From positions 186,001 through 250,000 of the forward strand of contig KV918810.1 in the NCBI GenBank assembly GCA_002049455.2: 64,000 nt of DNA, in the 5' to 3' direction. This DNA comes from Porphyra umbilicalis. Its lineage: Eukaryota; Rhodophyta; Bangiophyceae; Bangiales; Bangiaceae. The first letter of the stretch is position 1; every line of letters begins with the position of its first letter. The notes below the pieces were generated by a model. The model had not been told where the DNA came from and made no database searches. It was given only the letters and a program-made list of their open reading frames with translations. Shown in pieces: positions 19,539 through 31,115 of this stretch. The position numbers and the translations under genes were made by a program.

Positions 19539-19916
19539 TAACTGGAGCTTCGATGAGGGGTGTCGCAAATCGTGTTCTCCTCACAGGGGGCTACATGAAG
19601 GTCTTTTTCAGGTTTTTATTAGTAAAGTGGTGCCCTTTTCTTCGTGCACAAATTGTCAGCACATGCCTGCTCTAGTATCTGTGCATTTGATTGGGCCGCG
19701 TGATCGTCACCTGTCGAAGTTGCAATGAATGACACTTTCCCCCATGACACGTCAGGATGTGCCGCCTCTGCTAACACTGTCAGGGGCATTTCTGGAAGCA
19801 CAATCGGACCGAGTGGGTCACATTACATTATCGGACCGTTGCAAAGGCCAGTGGGCCGAGAAAAAAAGACAAAACCGCCATGTCTCATTTTGGGACACGC
19901 ACCATAGTAGGCTACA
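19539..19916 (+). mobile_element. Family A element, right half
   Basis: Starting at the TA shared with the previous copy, the sequence follows family A from ACTGGAGCTTCGATGAGG to the inverted terminus GGGACACGCACCATA at 19916. The left half is missing. This gives a head-to-tail junction at a TA. Confidence 0.75.
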
Positions 19917-20222
19917 GTACGGCTCATCAGAGCGACAAGTGCCCCCGACTTCATGTCGACCTGAAGTCGGTCTGTCAATCGCCGCATAGCCCGAGGAGCT
20001 GACTGCCAACATTTTCTCAGAGAAGGGTGACCCGAGCTTGTGACGTGTACATCCTAACGAAATGCCCTCGCTAGGGCTTTTCTTTGCCAATTGTTTGGCA
20101 GGAAGAGCGACAGCCACACGGCGGCAACGCGTCAGTCTGACAAGCGGCCTACTGAGTGCGTGATTGTGGTGCTGCTGTGCCCATGCAACCGGGAACGGCT
20201 GGCACCACCGGCGGGCGACATC

Positions 20223-22085
20223 GTCAGCTTTGACTAAGTCTCTCAACGGAGCCCAACGGTTCTTCAACGGATGGCCCGTTGGGCCCAACCTCTAACCAAA
20301 CGAGAAACCGTTGGGCTTCGTTGAAGCTCAACGGGGCTCAACGGAGCCCCAACGAACGCCATTTCCGTTGGGCGTTTCCAGCCCATGGGGGGGTGGCTCG
20401 CGATGGTCATATGACGCATATGATAGACTCGCGATGGTCACATGTCGCACACGATAGAGACGCGGTAAGGCCGTGTTAAGGACCTGATTGGTGGATTAAA
20501 GTAGATCTGGCGGAGCCTAAGGACTCCAGGCGATTGCAATGAGAGATAGCGGCAATGGTATTTGGCGTGTCCTTCGAGTGCGGGCCCACCCGACGACACA
20601 GCGGGAAGCGTAGCAGCTGGCCCAATAGCCGCTAGCGCGGCTCTCTGATGAGGCATGTGTCCAAGCTGCGAGGGGGGAGCTCGTGTGCGCCGAGCTATCC
20701 ACGAGACTTCGGGCCACTACAGCCGTTCTCCCGAAAATCCCGCACACCAACTATTGCAAAAGAGTTCCAAATCGGCCTCTGCGGGGTCGTAGAGGCCGAT
20801 TTGGAACTCTTTTGCAACTGTTGGAGTGCGGGATTTTTGGGAGAACGGCTGTAGTCGCTGCAGTACGACACTGGGGCATGCTGACGGGGACAGATGGTGC
20901 TCGGATTATCCTACGCGGCGCACTTAGGCTACCAAGAAGAGTGGAAGGGACGGCGAACACCGGCATAGTGTTGCTCCACTGGGTCAAAGGAGCACAGTGT
21001 CAACAGTTTAGCAATAGCAATAGAGCAAGAGACTGAAGAAAATCAAACGTCCCATGGATAAAAGACGTTCAAAAAGTAGTGCATTGCTAGACGCTCAGCG
21101 AGCGGGCTGTCTGGCGCGGCAGGGGAAGCCCCAAAGTCCTTGCACTCCGTCAGCTCTGCGAGTTCGGGCACGACATGGATCCGCCGGACGCGGGCTAACG
21201 GCACCACCCGCAGTGCGCAGTCCGTCTCGATGTCGTGCTTGTGCCGGCAGCGGTCGCAATGTTGGCGTCGACGGCAACCAAGCCGATGAGAGGCCCGTAC
21301 ACGCGGCCGGCGAGACGGGTGAGATGTGCGCTGCCGGCGCCGGCGCCGCCCAGGCGGCGACGGTGGCAAGCGCGTCGGCTGTGGACGCCTCCTTTGACGG
21401 GGATGTGGCGGTCGCAGCGGCTGCCTTCTTGTCCCCCTCCACAACTGTCGCACGCATCTTTTCGTTCGCTACATTCGGCATCTTCTGCTTCCACGTCAAG
21501 CGTGGTTGAAAAGTTCATGACGCACAGAAAGCGTCGTTGTACATATCAGCATGTCCACCAGCCGGTACCGGTCCAGGCCAGCCTCAAAAAACGCAGCATC
21601 ACGGCCTGTAGCGTGGGTCAGCACGACGCGGCGTAGCTGCAGACAACACGCACAGAACCACGGTGTGCTCCACCCCCCGAGCCCGCGCGCCCTGTGCACA
21701 CAGGACGGGCTTGTTGAGTCGTTGGCTGCCAAAATAAATACCAAGAATGTGCGACCGATTCTCCACATAACTGCAAAACCAAAGTCCTCACTATGAGCTC
21801 AAGTCGGGTAGTTGGAGATGTGCTTCCCGCCGATGGCGTCTGTGTGGCCAGGAAGCTCTGTCCTTGCACACGATCGCGGCAGACTCACGCGCTCGGCTTT
21901 GTTGGCCTTTCCTTCGTTGAAGAGCGTTGGGGAACCGTTGGGCAATGCCCCAACAAAGGAAAGGGCTTCAACGAACGCCCCACAGCGCCCAAAAACGCAC
22001 AACTAAAAGCAGACGCGTTGAGCCCCAACCTCCAACGGTTCCCCAACGGAAATGGCATCCGTTGGGCAACTTAGTCAAAGCTGAC
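20223..22085. mobile_element. Candidate element with GTCAGCTTTGACTAAG inverted ends and CAACGG iterons
   Basis: GTCAGCTTTGACTAAG at 20223-20238 is perfectly inverted at 22070-22085. For about 160 bp inside each end, many copies of CAACGG or CCGTTGGG occur in matching inverted layout, as in subterminal transposase-binding sites. No clear target duplication is seen. The interior holds a palindromic MITE and fragments of a possible degraded frame (minus, about 21043-21518) that I cannot identify. Confidence 0.5.
20718..20853. mobile_element. 136-bp foldback MITE, CAGCCGTTCTCCC termini
   Basis: Nearly the whole element is one inverted repeat. Both arms of about 65 bp start CAGCCGTTCTCCC after a TA, run through GCAAAAGAGTTCCAAATCGG, and differ at only a few positions. 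The TA flanks and CAG ends fit a Tc1/mariner-derived MITE. Fragments of the same family lie at 222-243 and around 58120-58980. Confidence 0.85.
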
Positions 22086-24254
22086 GGTCGGGGTTCCCCC
22101 GTGGAGCCGCGTCTGTGGTTTGTATCAGAGGTTCGTTGCGTGCCAGGGCTATTCGTCAGGGCACCCGCCAGGCTGGTAAGCACTCTCTTGGTATGAGACA
22201 GCTCCACAGTGTCGAAGAGTCCCCTGCTCGTCTGCGCTTGAACCAGTCGCTCCACAGATTGCGGCGCCCTCCGCTCCAAAGCTCGAGAGTCGATCGTATC
22301 GGCAAGAGTCCGCTCCTGCCACGGCTGTCCGTAAGGGGCTCCAGTGATCAATCCGACCCCCATCGGGCCCCATCGAATAGCCGATTCGATGGGCTTTTGT
22401 GCCTGATGCGAGCCGATGCGGCCCGATGCACGATTCTAGCGGAAGCTGACGATCGGCAGTGTCCCTCTTTCCGGTGTAGCAGTCCCCTATATATGATTCA
22501 CGCGGCGGTCTGCGTGCTGGCCGTGAGACGAGGCGGATGGCACCACTTGTGGGCGGCTAAGAAACGCACGAGACGGGAGCGTGCGTTTATGTACAGAGCC
22601 GGTGAGGTAGCGCAGCCCGTCCGCCTCATGGAATCAATGCCATTGGGCGGCGGACTGGGCCAGAGGCGGGTGGCGCTCTGCGCAAGCCATCCGTTTGCAC
22701 TAATGGCGGGCGAGGGTGACGTTCTACAGCCAAATTTCCAGACTATCCGCTGCTACCCTCCGACGGAGTTCTCGCGTCGCCCGTCATGTCTGTGACGTGC
22801 TGTCGCGTGCAATCGGTGGTTCGGCCGCGGAACGAGGTTCGAGTCATGCATCACAACCGCCTCCCGTCCGAGGCTGGCAAGGCTGGGGTTCTGTCAACAG
22901 TCCCTGCGACTCTGTCGTCTCTGCAGCAACTGGGGCCCGGACTGCGCCCCTTGCTGCCTGGCGGAGCCCGCACCACGACCATCTGCCGTGATCCTTGTGG
23001 TGGCAGAGCGTCTAGGGCATTGCATGACACGGGCGCGGCGAAGAGCCTCGATGGGGAGGTACGTTGCTGTGCAGTGGACTCGCTCAACTCCCGTTTTCGT
23101 GCGTCCCGCCGGCAGCTGCTTGGATTCGTGACCAGTCAGGTGGACGCGAACTGGCCGGCCCGTTCTGCGAGCGGGCTGCTTGTCACACGTCAGGTGGTTT
23201 CGAATGGCACCCGCAGCGCGTTACCAACGATGCGGATAGCCGCTGCGGGGGACGCCTGACCTAGTGCCGTGTTTAATCGACGCTGGGCGGCTCGGCAGGC
23301 CCGGCATTCTGGGTGGGCTGTGGGCCGCTCCTGTTCGTTGTTGATACCTAAGCTTGGGCCAGGCCCCGGCGCTCACCCGTACCACACGTCGCCGACAAAG
23401 GGCCAGCTGCAAAAAAGAAAATAGACAGGGGCGTCCGGCAGGGGAGCTCTCGCGTTTGGCTCGGAGGCGTATCAAGAAATCTGCGGGACAAGCACCAGTG
23501 AGGCCCTGACATACGCCTGAGGAGTGCTCGTGTCAATGGTGCAATCTGTGCGGAGGGGGAGCCAAGGCGCAGGTTATGACCTCACCAGGGCCGCCGTGGG
23601 TCCTCGGGCCACTCTGCGGGGGGTCGAGATCGGGCTGTAGAGGGTTTTCTGCCTTTTTTGTTGTCTGCCAGGGCCTTCGTTGCTTGAGGACTCGACAGAG
23701 GCCATGCCCTAGTTTGAAGGACTGACGAGCCGCTGCGCACGCCGCCCAAGGCGCTCCAACGACGATTCCCCCCTGTGGCCATCCCACTGCCCGTGCCAAC
23801 CCCCAGATGTTCCCCCCCGTGACCCCCGCCGCTGTGCAGGGTTCGATGCCCTTGTGTGCGTGGCTGAGGTCGTTCACCTCAATCTCGCATGCCCTGCCCT
23901 CGCTGCACCAGGGAGGGGTAGGGAGGCGGCGCACGCGTACCGGCTCGCGAGGTCTGGGGCATTGCGGTGTCACGGCTTCATAAGCGACCGCCGGGCGGTC
24001 GGGAGGGCCCGCCCGGACGGAGAAAAGCCCTTCGGCACCGCCACGCTGCCACGCACCGCTGTGCGCCGTGGAAGCCGTCCGTCCCGCCGTCGTCATCAAC
24101 GGCCGACCTCGCTGCCGTTGACGAGCGCCTCCCCCCCCCTCGGCCGCCGCCCATCCCGCACTCCGCGGATCCGTCCGCGCGGGTCACGAGATCGGCACGT
24201 GCTCCACCTCCCGCCGCCTCCCCCCTCCCCCCCTCCCGTTACGCCCCCAAGATT
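22086..24254. other. Boundary between transposon island and gene-rich segment
   Basis: There is no convincing gene on either strand; open frames here lack domains and overlap one another. Base composition rises in GC toward 24,000. The stretch near 22,360-22,440 has short CGATTCGATGGGC-type inverted motifs. The last few hundred bases are probably the promoter and 5' leader of the next gene. Confidence 0.4.
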
Positions 24255-25253
24255 ATGGCGCTCGGCGAGGGCGACCGCAAGCGCTGCCCTCCCCCCGCGG
24301 CGTCCCCCTCGTCCGAGGCCGCCCCCAAGCCCAAACGCCAGCGCCGGCGGCCGGCGCGCCCCGCCGGTCGCCCCGCTAACCCGTCAGGCGTCTTCATCAA
24401 GTGCGGCCGGTGCGGGCGCCCCAACCACATCCGCTGCGCCTACTGCAAGACCTGCTTCGCGTCCAAGGTTGACATGCCGCCGGGCGCGGGCACAGAGGTG
24501 ACGCCAAGCTCCACAGTCGCCGACACACGGCGGCCAACCGTCGCCCCGATCGACTCCCTCCTCGTCACCTCGTCGCCCGTCTCTTCGGCCGCCCTGCCAT
24601 CATCGCCGGTGCGGGAGTGGCACCTTGCGGCTGCCGCGGCGGCGCCAACGCCACCGCTCTTCGGCTTTGAAGTGTCGACGGTGTGGCCGGCGGCGGCGCC
24701 CCGGGCCGTCCCAACCCGGCTGCGCTCCTCCACCGCGCCGCCCGCCAACGCAAGCCGCAAGCCGCCGTCGGGCCGTCCGCAGGGGAGGGTAGACACCCCT
24801 CGGGCGCCCTTGCGGACCGACCGGGATGCCGACCCCGCGTCGGTGGCGGCAGCGTGGGCGCGCCGGGATCGGGCGGCCAATAGTTTGGGGCCCCTGTCGA
24901 CCCGGGGGGTCGCCCGCGACCTGCCCGACGTGTCGGCGGACGCGCAGTGTCCACCGGCCGCCATCCCCGAGCCCTTGTCCCTCCCCCCAGTGCCTCGGGT
25001 CAACTCCGAGGGGTGGTTGTCGGAAGCCGTGTCGGGCGCCGACGAGCACCACCCTGCCGTGTCGAATGTGTCTGCGCCATCAGCGTCGGCCGATGATGAT
25101 GTGAGCGTGCCCGATGCCGAGGCAGCGCTGCTGACAGGTCTGCTGCAAATGCTCACCGCCACTGCCGATGACTACCGTGTGGGAGACGCGGTTGGCGGCG
25201 GGGAGGCGGAGGGGGCGGCGTCGACTTCCTGGACGTCGGCCGGGACGGCCTGA
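24255..25253 (+). CDS. Zinc-ribbon protein of unknown function
   Basis: A 332-aa protein starting MALGEGDRKR; the frame is open further upstream, so the start is provisional. Residues about 24-45 are strongly basic (KPKRQRRRPARPAGRP), resembling a nuclear signal or AT-hook. They are followed by a cysteine cluster at about 53-72 (KCGRCGRPNHIRCAYCKTC, pattern CX2CX7CX2CX2C) that probably binds zinc. The remaining 250 residues are alanine/proline/serine-rich with an acidic C-terminus. A nuclear DNA-binding role is plausible, but no family is recognised. Confidence 0.6.
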   Translation: MALGEGDRKRCPPPAASPSSEAAPKPKRQRRRPARPAGRPANPSGVFIKCGRCGRPNHIRCAYCKTCFASKVDMPPGAGTEVTPSSTVADTRRPTVAPIDSLLVTSSPVSSAALPSSPVREWHLAAAAAAPTPPLFGFEVSTVWPAAAPRAVPTRLRSSTAPPANASRKPPSGRPQGRVDTPRAPLRTDRDADPASVAAAWARRDRAANSLGPLSTRGVARDLPDVSADAQCPPAAIPEPLSLPPVPRVNSEGWLSEAVSGADEHHPAVSNVSAPSASADDDVSVPDAEAALLTGLLQMLTATADDYRVGDAVGGGEAEGAASTSWTSAGTA

Positions 25254-26401
25254 TATCTCCCTCTGGGGTGCGCCCTGCTTTTTGATCTGTTTCCTGTTTT
25301 GTTCTGGTGTCTGCTCGTACCGGATCCTGTTGCAGTGACTGCGTTTTCTCTTGCTCCTTGCGTAAACAACCCTTGGTAATCACAGCATGCCCAACACGGG
25401 GAGCCCAGCCCGGTGCGGCCATGGGGGCTCAACCGGCGTGCACCACTGTGAGCAACGCGGCGGGTTGGGGGGCAAGCCCCTCCGCCGCGGGCCCCCAATC
25501 CAGACGCTGCGGCGGACCCGCTCGGCCACGGGAGCCCCCGCCGTCCATGCCCAAACAGCGCTGCGGCCGCGCGTCGCGTCGCCCGCCGATGCAATCTGGT
25601 GGCGCCACGGATGGGGCCCCCTCGGTCGGGCGGCGGGCCCTGACGCGGGCTGACGCCGCCCCTCGCGCGGCCGCAGCTCGAACCGCGTCGGGCTGACCGT
25701 GCCCCCCCGGCCCGGCCGCGGGCTGTTTGGCCCGCGGCGGCACCAGGGCACGGGTCAAGGGCACACCCCCGCCGCGGCTCGTCTCTTGATGCAGGGGCGG
25801 CGCGCGGGCGCGCTGGCGAGCACGCGGCCAGTCGACGGCGCGCTTCCGCCGCCGGCGACCGGGGCACCTTGCCCGAACGGATCGGGGGGCGGCGGGTCGG
25901 GCTCACCCCGCCGCGACGGCGGATCTCAAAAAGTGAATCTCCGCGCCGTTGCCCTCGGCGCGGCGGCGGACACCAGCTGTATTGGAATTATGTGATGGAA
26001 ACAACATAACTGCTGTGGCTTGATCCGCCCACCAGTCCCCCGGCACCTGCGGCCTGGCATGCCATGGCATGCCGGCATGCCAGAGACGCGGGCGCGCCGA
26101 CCACGTCACGCCACCTCATCGCCCTGCACGCCGCTCTCGCTCCGCCGCAGCGGCAGCGTGTTGTTATCATCCTCTCTCTGCCCGGGCGGGTTGCGGTGGC
26201 GCACCCCACTCGACCCCCCCCGCGTTCGTGCACCTTGGTCACTTTCCCGCCGCCACGCCCTCCACCCCTTGGCCACCCAGCTGCTTGGTCGCCCGCCGCC
26301 CGTCCCCCGCCCCGCGCGTCCCGTCGGCGACGCGCCAGAGGCGGCGGCGACCCCCCCTCCCCCCCCCGCCGCCACCGGTGCGCGCCGCCCCGGCCGGCGC
26401 C
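25254..26401. other. Intergenic region upstream of the APH-ACAD gene
   Basis: GC-rich sequence with many overlapping open frames typical of stop-poor DNA. No domain is visible. A short inverted motif, GGCATGCCATGGCATGCC, lies near 26056-26073. Transcription of both neighbours is to the right. Confidence 0.4.
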
Positions 26402-27146
26402 ATGAGGCCCCCCCCCCCCCCCCCCCCCAGCGTCAAGGACGCCGACGCCCTCGACACGACCGCCCTTTTGCGCTGGGCGGCCACGCGGCTGCCGCCCCTC
26501 GCCGCCGCCCTCGCCGCGGCGCCCGGCGTGCGCGTGGCCGACCTGCGGGCGGCGGCGACCAAATTCGCAGCCGGCCAATCCAACCCCACGTACAAGCTCC
26601 ACATCACGTCGACGGCGGCGGCGGCGGCGGCGGCCGGCGGCGGCGCCCCCGCCCCCGCCATTGACCTGACGGTCGTTGTGCGCAAAAAGCCGCGCGGCGC
26701 CCTCCTCCCCTCGGCGCACGCCGTCGAGCGGGAGTTTGCGGTGCTCGCCGCCCTCGCGGACACGCCCGTCCCCGTCCCCGCCGTGTACGCGCTGTGCACG
26801 GACGTGGGGGTGGTCGGCACCCCCTTTTACGTCATGGCGCACGTGGACGGGCGGGTGTTTGCCGACCCGGGTCTGCCGGGCGTGCCGCCGGCCGAGCGGG
26901 CGGCCATGTACGCGGCCGTTGTCGCGGCGGCGGCCGCCCTCCACGCCCTCGACGTGGGGGGGCTCGGGTTGGACGCGCGCGCCTTCCCGCCGACCCCGCG
27001 GGGGGGTACCTAACACGCCAGCTGCGGCGGTGGGGGGGGCAACTCGCCGCCATTGACGGCGGGTCGGGGGGGGAGATGGGGGCGCTCCTGCGTGACCTCA
27101 CCACCGCCGTCGCAGCGGTTTCCCCCGCCCACGCGTCGGGCACGGC

Positions 27147-27179
<33 letters not shown>

Positions 27180-29133
27180 GCGGCGGGTGTGTTTGACGCA
27201 CGGCGACTTTCATCTGGGCAACGTGCTCTTCCACCCGACCCGCCCGGAGGTGGTGGCGGTGCTCGACTGGGAGCTGGCGACCACGTCGGACGAGCCTGGC
27301 ATTGACGTGGCGACGCTCGCCATCCCGCACGCGCTCCCGTCGCCGCCGCTCGCGTCGGCGATTGCGCGGGGGCTCGGCGGCGCGTCGGGCGCGCTGCCGC
27401 CCGGGGTGCCGACCGTCGACCACCTCCGCGCCGCCTATGTGGCCGCCGCGGGTGGTGGGGGGGGGGGGGGGGGGGGGTGGCCGACGACGCGCACTGGCGA
27501 CTGCTGGCGGCGTTTGCGCTCTTTCGGTCTGCGGCGGTGCTCGTGGGCGTGGCCGCGCGCGCGCGGGGGGGGAACGCGTCGGGGGGGGACGCGTCGGAAG
27601 CGGCGGTGCTTGCGCCCTACTTTGTGCGCCGCGCCGCGGTGACGTTGCGGGGGGGGAGGGGGGGGGGGGGCGGGGGGGGGGCGCCACCCTACCCATGGAC
27701 GGCGGCGGCGGCAGCGGCAGCGGCGGCGGCGGTGGCACCGCCGTCACTGCCCGGGATGGACCGCCGCTCCGCCCCGTCGCGGCGGACGAGGTGGCCCCCG
27801 ACGTGCGCGGCCGGCGGGCGAGTGCGGCCGAGGCGGCCGCGACGCTCGCCGCCCTCAAGCGCTTTATGGCCACCCGGGTGGTGCCCCTCGAGGGCGCCCA
27901 CGCGGCGCACGCCGCCGACGCGGCGACCAAGTGGACGCCCTTCCCCCCCATGGAGGTGCTCAAAGCCGCTGCCCGCGCGGCGCGCCTGTGGAACCTCTTC
28001 CTCCCCCCCTCCCTCGGCGGCTCCTACTCGGCGGTGCAGTACGCGCCGCTGGCGGCGGTTATGGGCTCCGTCGTCTGGGCGTCAGAGGCGTTCAACTGCT
28101 CCGCGCCCGACACGGGCAACATGGAGCTGCTCGCGCGGCTCGCGTCGCCCGGCCAGCGCGCGCGGTGGCTGGCGCCGCTCCTCGCGGGCACCATCCGCTC
28201 CTGCTTTGGCATGACCGAACCGGCCGTCGCGTCGTCGGATGCGACCAACCTGGGCGCGACGGCGACGACGGCGCCGTCGGGGGAGGCCCTCATCCTCCGC
28301 GGCCAAAAGTGGTGGACGAGCGGGGGGCTCGACCCGCGCTGCCGCCTGTGCGTGCTCCTCGTGCGGGACCCGCCGGGGGAGCGGTCGCCGCCCGAGGCGG
28401 CGACGCCCCACAACCAACACACGCTGCTGCTGCTGCCGCTGCCGCACCCGGGGGTCTCCCTCGACCGCCCGCTCACCGTGTATGGCTACGACGACGCGCC
28501 GCACGGGCACGGGGTGCTGACGCTCGCGTCGGCGGTTTTGCCCCTCGACCCGTCGCCGGTGCTCGGCGCCCGCGGCGGGGGCTTTGCGGGCGCCCAAGCG
28601 CGCCTCGGCGGCGGGCGCCTGCACCACTGCTTGCGGCTGGTCGGGGCGGGGGAGCGGGCGCTCGCGCTCGCGCTCGCCCGCGCGGGCCAGCGGGAGGCGT
28701 TTGGGCGGCGCCTCGCCGCCCACGGGGTCGTCCTCGACGGCCTCGGGCGGTCCCGCGCGGACCTCGACGCGGCGCGGCTGCTCGCGCTCGACGCGGCCGC
28801 CGCCCTCGACGCCCTCGACGCGATGGACGGGCGCGGGGGGGGGGCGGCGGCGAGCGCAAGGCCGCCCTGCGGGTGGCGCGCGCCAAAATCGCGCTCGTCA
28901 AGGCGGTTGTGCCGTCATCGGTGGGGGGGGTGATTGACCGCGCGGTGCAGGTGTGGGGCGGCGCGGGCGTGTCGGGCCGCACGCCGCTGGCCTACCTGTG
29001 GGCGGGCTCCCGCGCGTTGCGGTTGGCCGACGGGCCCGACGAGGTGCACTGGGCGGTCGTCGGGCGGGAGGAGCTGCGGCGGGCGGCAGCGGCGGCGGGG
29101 GAGGCCGAGGGGGTGGTGTGGGGAAAGCTTTGA
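26402..29133 (+). CDS. APH-acyl-CoA dehydrogenase fusion (ACAD10/11, IBR3-like), frame broken at four G runs
   Basis: The N-terminal part is an aminoglycoside-phosphotransferase-like kinase domain with [26 protein letters not shown] and VLDWELAT. It is followed by an acyl-CoA dehydrogenase with the signature [23 protein letters not shown], a [10 protein letters not shown] helix and a C-terminus containing WGGAGVSG and LADGPDEVH. This architecture matches ACAD10/ACAD11 and plant IBR3, which act on unusual or hydroxylated acyl-CoAs in peroxisomes or mitochondria. The C-terminus GKL is a weak peroxisomal-signal candidate. The reading frame changes at G runs at 27000-27006, 27457-27477, about 27649-27681 and 28835-28844, each time as if one G were missing. 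The segments otherwise join without loss, so I treat this as one gene with assembly errors or real indels. Confidence 0.85.
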
Positions 29134-29631
29134 GCACGGGGGGGGCGGGGGGGGGGGGGGGGGGCGGCGGCGCAAAGGAGCGCGGAAATGACTGCACTGT
29201 CGTGGAGGGGAAGGGCAAACCGCTGCAAGCGATCAGATTCCATCGGGATGCGTCGGGAGCGGCGGCAGCGCAGACTGCCAAGCCCAGCCCGAGACGGGAC
29301 TGTCGACCACACGGCCAACAGGAAGGCGCCACCGAGGCGCCGACAAGGGCGGCCACTGTCAAACGCATCGCATACAGCCGGCCGTCGCAGAGCCAACACC
29401 AAAAAAGGGAAGTAACGCAACCAAACAAGAGCAAGGCCCCACCCCGCACCGCTTTCCACCCACCGTGCTCACAACGCCTCACACTACGCCAAGATGGTGC
29501 GCCCAAGCGTCCCCAAACCACACCGCAAACACACGCAGCGGTGCTCTCGCGTGGCCGTCACGCGCGTCGGCGCCCTCCCCCTCCCCGCCGCCATGCGGCT
29601 TGCGCTGCCATCGACTCGCGGCGGCGGGCGC
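29134..29631. other. 3' intergenic region between convergent genes
   Basis: This lies between the ends of the APH-ACAD gene (+) and the ATP synthase g gene (-). It opens with G runs of up to 10 or more bases. No gene is seen. Confidence 0.4.
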
Positions 29632-29949
29632 TTACAGCTCCTGCTCGATGGTGCGGCCGCCCATGACGCGCCCGACAATGTAGCAGGCGTACAGCTCAAC
29701 GCCCGCAACGACGCCTGTGACGGCCTCCCCGACCGTAAAGGACCGCTCCATAACCTTACTCTTGATGCTCGCCCACTCGGCGGACGCCGCGTCGACGCGG
29801 GCGGGCATGGCGTTGAGGGAAGACGCCACGTATTGGCGGCGGAGGGCGGCGGTCGTCTCAAAGGCAACGGCGGAGGAGGACTTGACGACGAGGTCCGACG
29901 CGGCGGCCGACTGGGCCATCGTCGCCAGGGACTTCAGGCGGGAGGCCAT
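29632..29949 (-). CDS. ATPG: Mitochondrial ATP synthase subunit g
   Basis: A 105-aa protein starting MASRLKSLATMAQSAAAS, close to the usual size of about 100 aa. The C-terminal block, FTVGEAVTGVVAGVELYACY then IVGRVMGGRTI, matches the single membrane helix of subunit g, which carries the GxxxG dimer motif and follows a VKEA-type start. The first half is amphipathic helix, as in the family. It would sit in the Fo part of complex V in the inner membrane, where it supports dimer and cristae formation. The gene is single-exon and convergent with the APH-ACAD gene. The family is small and poorly conserved, so the call rests on the C-terminal pattern and size. Confidence 0.72.
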   Translation of the reverse strand: MASRLKSLATMAQSAAASDLVVKSSSAVAFETTAALRRQYVASSLNAMPARVDAASAEWASIKSKVMERSFTVGEAVTGVVAGVELYACYIVGRVMGGRTIEQEL

Positions 29950-31115
29950 TATGGGGGGGAAGGGGGGGGGACGACCGGATCGGGGATGGGGGAGGAAAAA
30001 GGGGTGAGGGGAAGGCGTGCTGGAATAGGAGGAGGGGTAGGGAGGTGTTTGTAGGGGCGGGGACGAGAAACAAAGGGAACAGCCAGCGGGGCTGTTGCGG
30101 GCGATGGCCGGGCACGTAGCACCGACCTGGGAGGATGACGGCTGGACTTGACCAAATACGATGACTAGAATGTCGCAAGAGTAGCCTCCAGCGCTCGATA
30201 CTGCAGGTGAGGTGTAAAATAGTCGCTGTTTAATCATCATGGTAATTGTGATAGTGAACGCCACGTGTCCGCTAGACACCCCAATTTGCGCGTCCGTTCG
30301 AGGCCCACCCCCGCGCGGGCCCAACAGACGACTCGCGGCCCCACGCCGCGCACGGTCGCTGCCAACCACCGCTGGTCCTTTTCAGCGGACCAACAGGAAG
30401 GGGCAGCGCCGCTGCCGACCGGCCGGTCGTCGCGAGAAAGCTCGGCCCGCCCGTGCTGCCGCGCTCCCCGGAGAGTGCACCCGCGCCGGCTGTGCCAACG
30501 ACCGCCGCGGCCGTGGCCACAGCTCGTTGGTGACCGCCCCCCCCCCCGACGGCGGCGACCCCCCTCTCCCCACGCAACCGCGCCACGTCCCGCTGTGTGC
30601 TGTGCGCGCGCCGACGGTGCGGGGCGCGATGGGGGGCCTCGGCGCCGCCCGCGTGCGGCCGCCACCTCGGCCGCGGCCGCCTGCCGAATGACCACGGCCG
30701 CCGGGCGTGGCCCGTGCCGCGCGGGCGGGGGGGCGTGCCCGAACTGTGCGCGGCCGTCCTCGACTGCGCACACGGGTGCGGTGCTGGCAGCCGTCCGTGG
30801 GATGGTGTGCCTCCTTCCACACGCCCCGCCACGCCGCCCCGCCTCCACGGTGCTGCGTTAACCCCACGCCTTCGTTGGTGCCCGCACGGGGTTTGTTCGC
30901 CCTCGTTGCCGCGCGACCGGCGTTGTGCGCGTCGGTACCGCGCCATCTTCTGCGTTCGCCGCGCGCCTGTGTGCCGTCGCGTGCCTGCGTGCCTCGTCTT
31001 CTGTGCCGTCGTCGTGTTTTTTTGTCGGTCGCCTTCGCTCGCGTTGTCGGCGTCGTCGTCGAAGGGCAGATCCTCGGTTGCGGTCATCCCGTCTTCCGCC
31101 GTCACGCCGACGACC
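29950..31115. promoter_or_regulatory. Divergent promoter region
   Basis: About 1.2 kb separates the divergent starts of the ATP synthase g gene (-) and the RFD-domain gene (+), so it should hold both promoters. GC is very high except near 30,140-30,260. No specific element is recognised. Confidence 0.4.

Larger units (their letters stand above)
3419..19540 (+). mobile_element. Family A element copy split by the pogo nest
   Basis: The left piece (3419-3562) starts at the TGGTGCGTG terminus. The right piece (18433-19540) continues the same family in the same orientation and ends at the inverted terminus, GGGACACGCACTATA. Removing the pogo-like insertion (3563-18432) and the MITE at 18640-19306 leaves about 590 bp. 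That is one family A unit, lacking only about 40 bp at the left junction compared with the 58180 copy. Confidence 0.7.

Noticed and set aside
1-23000. LTR retrotransposon or other reverse-transcribing element
   Set aside because: No reverse transcriptase, integrase or gag-like frame and no long direct terminal repeats are visible; all identified elements are TA- or 8-bp-target DNA transposons.
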